DNA from: JAAYCI01 sp964371725
GTDB lineage: Bacteria > Bacillota > Clostridia > Oscillospirales > Ruminococcaceae
Direction of reading: 5' to 3'
Length of the DNA stretch: 17,369 bases
Assembly (NCBI GenBank): GCA_964371725.1
Contig: CAYJNQ010000037.1
Coordinates: 1-17,369, forward strand
Under the pieces are notes generated by a model. It searched no databases, was not told the DNA's origin, and saw only the letters and a list, made by a program, of their open reading frames with translations. Positions 13,411 to 17,369 of the stretch are shown in pieces; positions within the stretch are counted from its first letter, which is position 1, and each line of letters opens with the position of its first letter. Made by a program: the position numbers and the translations under genes.

Positions 13411-14694
13411 ATGGTTTATTTAAAAAAAGCAAAAGAAAAAGTAGCGGGACAAGACACCCGGGTGAAAACGGTGGTGTCGGAGATGATAGAAAGAGTGAGA
13501 GCTGAGGGAGACGCAGCTTTAAAAGAATACAATTTACAATTTGACAATACAAGGCGCAGCCGTTTGCGCGTTTCGGCGCAGGAGATAGAAAAGGCATACC
13601 GAAGTGTGAATCCGGACGATTTAAAAGACATACAAGAGGCGGCCAAAAACATCTGTGCCTTTGCCAAGGCACAGCGTGGCACCGTGCAGGAATTGCACGA
13701 TTTTGAGCCCATGCCGGGCCTTTTGCTCGGGCATAAAATCTTGCCCGTGAATGCCTGCTGTTGCTATGTGCCCGGGGGCGGTTATCCGCTGTATTCATCG
13801 GCTTTGATGCTGGGTATTCCGGCGAAAGTGGCCGGTGTGAAGCGTGTGGTGGCTTGCTCGCCCGTGGTGAAAAACACAGATAACGTTCACCCCAAAACTT
13901 TGGTGGCCATGGACATTGCCGGGGTGGATGAAATCTATGCCGTGGGGGGCGCCGGCGCCGTGGCGGCATTCTCGTATGGCACCGAGGAAATAGAGGCAGT
14001 GGACATGATTGTGGGCCCCGGCAACCGCTATGTAACAGAGGCCAAACGCCAATGTTATGGGCAGGTGGGCATCGATTTTGTGGCGGGCCCAAGCGAGGTG
14101 CTTATCATTGCCGACAAAAGCGCCGATGCCGGCATTGTGGCCGCAGACATCTTGGCACAATCGGAGCACGACACGGTGGCCAAGGGGGTTTTGGTGACGA
14201 CGGACAAAGCCCTGGGTGAAGCCGTGATAGCAGCCGTGGAAAAACAACTTCTCGCGCTGGATACCGCAGAGATGGCAAGTGTCTCTTGGCAGGAGTGTGG
14301 TGAGGTGATTTTGGCAGAGAGCTTAGAGGAAGCCGTGGCTTTTGCCAACCGCTGTGCACCCGAGCATTTAGAGTTGCACCTGGAAAGCGAAGACACGCTA
14401 AACTGGGCGGCGGAGCACCTTGTCAACTATGGTTCGCTGTTCATTGGGGAAAATACGGCAGAGGTGTTTGGCGATTATGCCTCGGGCACAAACCACACGC
14501 TGCCCACGGTGGGGGCGGCACGCTACACCGGTGGTGTATGGGTGGGCACATTTTTAAAGACCTGTACACATCAGCGCATGAGCCAAAATGCCATGAGGCA
14601 ACTGGCGCCTCTCGTATCCAATCTCGCACGCGGGGAAGGGCTGGTGGCCCATGCGCGAGCGGCAGAGATGCGGCTTGAAAAAACGGTGAAATAA
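13411..14694 (+). CDS. hisD: Histidinol dehydrogenase family protein
   Basis: Zinc and NAD-dependent alcohol dehydrogenase; canonical HisD converts histidinol to histidine. 427 residues from MVYLKKAKEK, the usual length. All catalytic and zinc positions known from E. coli HisD are present: Q250 and H253 (AQSEH), E318-H319 (CAPEHLE), D355 (FGDYASG) and H414 (EGLVAH). However, CYVPGGGYPLYSS, SGTNHTLPTVGAARYTGG and the TFLKTC block resemble the HisD-like sulfopropanediol dehydrogenase (HpsN) side of the family more than classic HisD, and no other his gene is near, so the substrate is uncertain. The start is not firmly set: ATG 13411 fits the family, TTG 13405 has better spacing from GGGG, and GTG 13360 or ATG 13372 would add up to 17 residues. 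Single-gene unit with promoter and terminator. Confidence 0.92.
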   Translation: MVYLKKAKEKVAGQDTRVKTVVSEMIERVRAEGDAALKEYNLQFDNTRRSRLRVSAQEIEKAYRSVNPDDLKDIQEAAKNICAFAKAQRGTVQELHDFEPMPGLLLGHKILPVNACCCYVPGGGYPLYSSALMLGIPAKVAGVKRVVACSPVVKNTDNVHPKTLVAMDIAGVDEIYAVGGAGAVAAFSYGTEEIEAVDMIVGPGNRYVTEAKRQCYGQVGIDFVAGPSEVLIIADKSADAGIVAADILAQSEHDTVAKGVLVTTDKALGEAVIAAVEKQLLALDTAEMASVSWQECGEVILAESLEEAVAFANRCAPEHLELHLESEDTLNWAAEHLVNYGSLFIGENTAEVFGDYASGTNHTLPTVGAARYTGGVWVGTFLKTCTHQRMSQNAMRQLAPLVSNLARGEGLVAHARAAEMRLEKTVK

Positions 14695-14707
14695 ACAATA
14701 TAAATCG

Positions 14708-14753
14708 AAAAGAAACCAAGTTGTATGCACATTGTGCTTACTTGGTTTCTTTT
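14708..14753. terminator. Intrinsic terminator after the hisD-family gene
   Basis: AAAAGAAACCAAG (14708-14720) pairs with 14741-14753, with an inner GCAC/GTGC extension in the loop, and runs into seven or more T. It starts 13 bases after the stop. The A-rich outer arm would also give U residues on the minus strand, so it may back up termination of the convergent gene ending at 14817. Confidence 0.9.
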
Positions 14754-14816
14754 TTTATGGAGGAATATCCACGTTGATTTCTGAGCACAACACCCAAACG
14801 AAGCGCTTTGCTTTGT

Positions 14817-15644
14817 CTATTGGGCGCTTGTGTGGTTCTCGTGGTCTAAAGAAGAGGGAACCGAATCGTTAGAAGTTGCCGGCTCTACTGGCTCTTTGGG
14901 AGCCGGAGGCTCGGGGGAAGCAGTGCCATCAGCGTCGGCAATATCACCGGTTAAAATTGTGTCTGGTGATGTGTCAAGACTGGTATCGGCTTCTCCATCA
15001 AAAGTTGGTTCCGCAATGGGTGCGGGCAGCTCCATGGCTTCCGGAATCGGTGGCAAACCGGGAAGCTCTTCTTTTTCCGGGGTATCTTTTTGCAGGGGGG
15101 CATCCGAAAAGAAGCTGTCTTCCAGCTTGTCTACAAACGTCGGCTTGCGCCCACGCAGCATGAAAGCGCCCACAAGGATAACCAAAATGCCAATGAACGC
15201 GCCCGGTAAGGCCCTGAAGATGAAATTGAACAAGGGGATTTGCAAGAGCGAATAAAAAATTGGGTTGTTCACGATGAGTGCATTGTAGAGGAAAAGAAGT
15301 CCGATCAGGATAAGGGCAAGCCCCCAATATTTGCGCCCTCTTTGTTTGAGTGGCTTTTTTGTGCCAAGACTTTGCAAAAAAGCAATATCCGGCAAAAAGG
15401 CATCGGGAAATTGGTCGTATTGTTCTTTGCTCAAGGCGCGTAGGTTGAAAGTGTCGAAAAAAGAGTAGGCCCAAAGCAGGGGCAACAACACACCCAAAAT
15501 GGGCAGATGCCAATAGACGGTGAGGGCGAAGGTGATATAAAACCAAAATCCGACGGAGAATCCCCGACGCATAAGGCCATAGTACATTTGCCCGAAACCG
15601 GGAATGCAAGCTGTGATAAAGGTTAAAAAAACATTTTTTTTCAT
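14817..15644 (-). CDS. Multi-pass membrane protein with acidic proline-rich tail
   Basis: 275 residues, no confident family. The start ATG at 15644 follows GGAGAAG by six bases; two earlier ATGs at 15662/15659 precede that site and are unlikely. The N-terminal half has membrane segments with FITACIPGFGQMYYGLMRRG, a glycine-aromatic pattern recalling TM2-type and related small membrane domains, then two more hydrophobic spans. Further spans lie around 100-125 (WGLALILIGLLFLYNALIV) and 145-165 (LPGAFIGILVILVGAFML). From about 175 to the end it is a disordered, acidic Pro/Glu/Asp/Thr/Ser-rich tail of about 100 residues. It lies 84 bases after the anti-sigma gene on the same strand, so it may belong to that regulon or operon, though no terminator or clear promoter was found between them. 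Confidence 0.85.
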   Translation of the reverse strand: MKKNVFLTFITACIPGFGQMYYGLMRRGFSVGFWFYITFALTVYWHLPILGVLLPLLWAYSFFDTFNLRALSKEQYDQFPDAFLPDIAFLQSLGTKKPLKQRGRKYWGLALILIGLLFLYNALIVNNPIFYSLLQIPLFNFIFRALPGAFIGILVILVGAFMLRGRKPTFVDKLEDSFFSDAPLQKDTPEKEELPGLPPIPEAMELPAPIAEPTFDGEADTSLDTSPDTILTGDIADADGTASPEPPAPKEPVEPATSNDSVPSSLDHENHTSAQ

Positions 15645-15728
15645 GGTATACTTCTCCATCATGGTTTTGATAGCTTGAATTGAAACCGTTTAGAATGTGC
15701 CGCGCTATTGGCAAAAGAATGGTGGGCT

Positions 15729-16154
15729 TTAAGGCGAAGGCTCGCCGCGGTTCAGTGGGTTCCAAGCTTGGAAATCATCCAAAATATGTTCTAAATATGA
15801 CATGTCTGGAAGTTGAAAAGAAATTAAATTTTGCAATTCCTGCGATGTTGGCAGTTCTATATAGCTTGAAGAAAAATAGAGGAAGACGGCCAAACAGGCC
15901 GCTGTTCCAACGGTGGCACAGCGCCCAAGTGTGATGCGTAGCTTTTGGCGCGTGATTTGCCGCTGCGCTTTTGTGAAAGCCACACTTTCAAGCAAAGGGC
16001 CTTCTTCCAATAGGTGCACATAGCGGTCTGCACAGGGGGTGCAGTAGGCCAGATGTTCGCTGATTTCCAGCCGTGCAAGCTCGGCTGCTGTTTCTTCTGT
16101 GAGTGCACGCAAGCCGGCGTTTGTAAGGTGTCCGTCTTCTGAAAAAAAATCCAT
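15729..16154 (-). CDS. Zinc-binding (ZAS-type) membrane anti-sigma factor
   Basis: 141 residues. The N-terminal cytoplasmic part contains HLAYCTPC (H34, C38, C41), the HxxxCxxC signature of ZAS anti-sigma factors, preceded by the short acidic helix expected in such domains. A single membrane span lies at about 79-96 (CATVGTAACLAVFLYF). A small extracytoplasmic domain of about 45 residues follows, ending NRGEPSP. The start at 16154 is set by AAGGAG eight bases upstream, inside the end of the sigma gene; the frame is open further upstream, but only as a shadow of sigma. One base separates the sigma stop from this ATG, so the genes are translationally coupled. The expected role is to hold the partner ECF sigma factor at the membrane until an envelope signal releases it. 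Confidence 0.88.
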   Translation of the reverse strand: MDFFSEDGHLTNAGLRALTEETAAELARLEISEHLAYCTPCADRYVHLLEEGPLLESVAFTKAQRQITRQKLRITLGRCATVGTAACLAVFLYFSSSYIELPTSQELQNLISFQLPDMSYLEHILDDFQAWNPLNRGEPSP

Positions 16155-16155
16155 G

Positions 16156-16644
16156 CTAGGGTCTCCTTTCGAGTTTTGCCTGCAACAGCTGTTTTGCCCG
16201 ATACAGCTGCGTGTGCACGGTTTTTTCGGGGCGAGCCAAAAGCGTTGCAATTTCTCGTACACTTTTTTCCTGTAAAAAAAACAGCGTGGCCGCCTGCCGA
16301 TACGGTTCTTTCAAAGCCAGAATCTCTGCCTTGATTTCCTCGATGGTTTCTTTGGAAAGCAGCAGTGCCTCCGGGCGCTCTGCTTGCATATAGAGAATGG
16401 TTCCGTCTGTGGCAAGACAGTTGTCTTCACATGCATACACGCGACGGTGGTAGGCGCTCTTCAGATGGTCTTTTGCCTTGTTTGCGGCGATGCGGCACAG
16501 CCATGATTTTGGGTTGTCTGCCGGGTAGGAAGCGCGGTGCGCATAGGCAGAGAGAAAGGTTTCCTGTGCCAAATCTTCAGCGGTGTGGTGGTCTTTTGTA
16601 AACTGATAACAGATGGTGTATACCAGCCGCTCATACTGCTTCAT
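16156..16644 (-). CDS. ECF-type RNA polymerase sigma factor
   Basis: 162 residues from the first ATG. Region 2 is clear, with LVYTICYQFTKDHHTAEDL and QETFLSAYAH, then SWLCRIAANKAKDHLKS. Region 4 is the C-terminal helix-turn-helix: LKEPYRQAATLFFLQEKSVR and EIATLLARPEKTVHTQLYRA. Regions 1 and 3 are absent, as in group 4 sigma factors. The ATG at 16644 has no ribosome site, and homologous-looking sequence (TQFIQWMKQYE) continues upstream in frame. A CTG at 16680, with an eight-base match to the 16S tail at the right distance, is the likely true start and would give 174 residues. It is translationally coupled to the ZAS anti-sigma gene. Target genes are unknown. Confidence 0.93.
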   Translation of the reverse strand: MKQYERLVYTICYQFTKDHHTAEDLAQETFLSAYAHRASYPADNPKSWLCRIAANKAKDHLKSAYHRRVYACEDNCLATDGTILYMQAERPEALLLSKETIEEIKAEILALKEPYRQAATLFFLQEKSVREIATLLARPEKTVHTQLYRAKQLLQAKLERRP

Positions 16645-16685
16645 CCACTGAATAAATTGGGTATCACTCGTGGCATCCAGCTCGC

Positions 16686-16693
16686 ATCACCTC
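16686..16693 (-). promoter_or_regulatory. Strong ribosome binding site pointing to a CTG start for the sigma gene
   Basis: GAGGTGAT on the minus strand matches the extended anti-Shine-Dalgarno sequence. CTG (16678-16680) follows with normal spacing and is the only candidate start in the sigma frame between the upstream TGA and the ATG at 16644. A competing ATG inside the site opens only a seven-codon frame. Confidence 0.6.
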
Positions 16694-16760
16694 ATCTCTG
16701 TGTAAAGCAGTAAATCGCCTCTTTCCTTTTGTGTCGAATGCCATGCATGCCCTCGCACAA

Positions 16761-16789
16761 AAAATAGTTTATGCGGCGTTGCTTGTAAA
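16761..16789 (-). promoter_or_regulatory. Promoter candidate for the sigma/anti-sigma operon
   Basis: On the minus strand: TTTACA (16784-16789, five of six), a 17-base spacer, TATTTT (16761-16766, four of six), giving a start near 16754 and a leader of about 70 bases. No convincing ECF-type GGAAC/CGTC pair with correct spacing was found, although GGGAACCCC occurs at 16832-16840. Confidence 0.4.
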
Positions 16790-16855
16790 ATAAAACGAGA
16801 TGTTCGAGCGGTTTTCTTCAAAAACAAACAATGGGGTTCCCAAGGTAGACACCAC

Positions 16856-17369
16856 CTAGAAACACCATTCTCCATTTTGGAAAATTTGAGTTTTTTTGCC
16901 GTCCTTGGAAAGGCCGACCACATTCATATCCTCTGTTCCCACCATGATGTCTTCGTGGATGAGGCTGTCGTTGAGGCCCTGGTTCAGCAGCTGCTCTTTT
17001 GAAAGTGTGCCTGCGTTTTGCACGGTGGAGGGATAGCCAGCGCCGAATGCAATGTGGCAGGCGGCGTTTTCATCAAATAGCGTGTTGTAGAACAAAAGGC
17101 CGGTTTTGCGCACGGGGCTTGTGGCCGGTACCAAGGCGATTTCACCAAGCCGCGAGGCGCCCTCGTCGGCCGAAAGAAGTTGCGCGAGCAAGGTGCCGCC
17201 TTTTTCGGCGCTGTATTCCACGGCCTTTCCTTTTTCAAAGCGCACACGGATGCCCTCTATCACATTGCCGTTGTACACATAGGGCAAACTGCTATACACA
17301 ACACCATCTACACGCTCTCGGTGGGGTGCTGTGAAAATCTCCTCGCTGGGGACATTGGCAAAAAATGGA
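16856..17369 (-). CDS. M29 family aminopeptidase, C-terminal part (5' end outside window)
   Basis: Metal-dependent cytoplasmic aminopeptidase of the AmpS/AmpT/PepS type. The last 171 residues are present and the frame is open to the right edge. Motifs: NVPSEEIFTAPHRERVDG near the window edge, which carries a conserved metal-ligand glutamate; SSLPYVYNGNVIEG; LGEIALVP; the highly typical FYNTLFDENAACHIAFGAGY with further ligands; and the late LIHEDIMVGTEDMNV. The stop at 16856 follows GEWCF. The gene upstream start lies beyond 17369. It is on the same strand as the sigma gene but 175 bases away, with a promoter candidate between, so cotranscription is not required. Confidence 0.93.
   Translation of the reverse strand, partial: PFFANVPSEEIFTAPHRERVDGVVYSSLPYVYNGNVIEGIRVRFEKGKAVEYSAEKGGTLLAQLLSADEGASRLGEIALVPATSPVRKTGLLFYNTLFDENAACHIAFGAGYPSTVQNAGTLSKEQLLNQGLNDSLIHEDIMVGTEDMNVVGLSKDGKKTQIFQNGEWCF

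Noticed and set aside
12926..14092. 388-codon minus-strand open frame across the antiporter/hisD gap
   Set aside because: Pro/His/Arg-rich nonsense product overlapping hisD and the antiporter end; covers two good promoters.

Overview
The window looks like chromosomal DNA from an anaerobic, low-to-mid GC Bacillota, most likely a Clostridia (Oscillospirales-type) gut bacterium. This is inferred from strong AGGAGG-type ribosome binding sites, sigma-A-like promoters, dense intrinsic terminators and the gene families: a B. subtilis YdjI/YdjG-like SPFH and zinc-ribbon module, a C_GCAxxG_C_C redox protein, DUF1893, an M29 aminopeptidase and a ZAS-type anti-sigma factor. No species can be named from the sequence alone. 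I see no rRNA, tRNA, CRISPR array, transposase or prophage gene.

Region 1 (1-5510, minus strand) is a serine/glycine/one-carbon block transcribed gcvT > glyA > serC > serA. A strong terminator follows, then the 5' part of a Glu/Leu/Phe/Val-type glutamate dehydrogenase. SerA and SerC make phosphoserine, GlyA interconverts serine and glycine, GcvT passes the glycine methylene group to tetrahydrofolate, and glutamate dehydrogenase balances the glutamate/2-oxoglutarate pair that SerC uses. Ahead of gcvT lies a ~330-nt leader. It has a plausible promoter, a 128-nt multi-helix element closed by a long helix, and a hairpin followed by eight U. This looks like a riboswitch-type or attenuator leader, or a separate small RNA. 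It does not match any class whose consensus I could recall, and it is the most interesting object in the window.

Region 2 (5443-8100, plus strand) is a probable operon with a good promoter: DUF1893 > ornithine carbamoyltransferase > C_GCAxxG_C_C cysteine-rich protein > nitroreductase. It ends in a bidirectional hairpin.

Region 3 (8131-11193, minus strand) is a three-gene envelope module: an SPFH protein with a glutamine-rich linker and four C-terminal zinc ribbons, a membrane-anchored protein with two zinc ribbons, and a small secreted/membrane protein. It resembles B. subtilis ydjG-ydjH-ydjI but has no adjacent pspA.

Region 4 (11464-14753) holds single-gene units: an acetate/succinate (YaaH/SatP) transporter (+), a CaCA-type cation antiporter (-) and a histidinol-dehydrogenase-family enzyme (+). 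Strong intrinsic terminators separate them, and two of the genes have very good divergent promoters.

Region 5 (14817-17369, minus strand) holds the 3' part of an M29 aminopeptidase gene. It is followed by an ECF sigma factor gene (which may begin at an unusual CTG codon), its anti-sigma factor, and a multi-pass membrane protein with an acidic, proline-rich tail.
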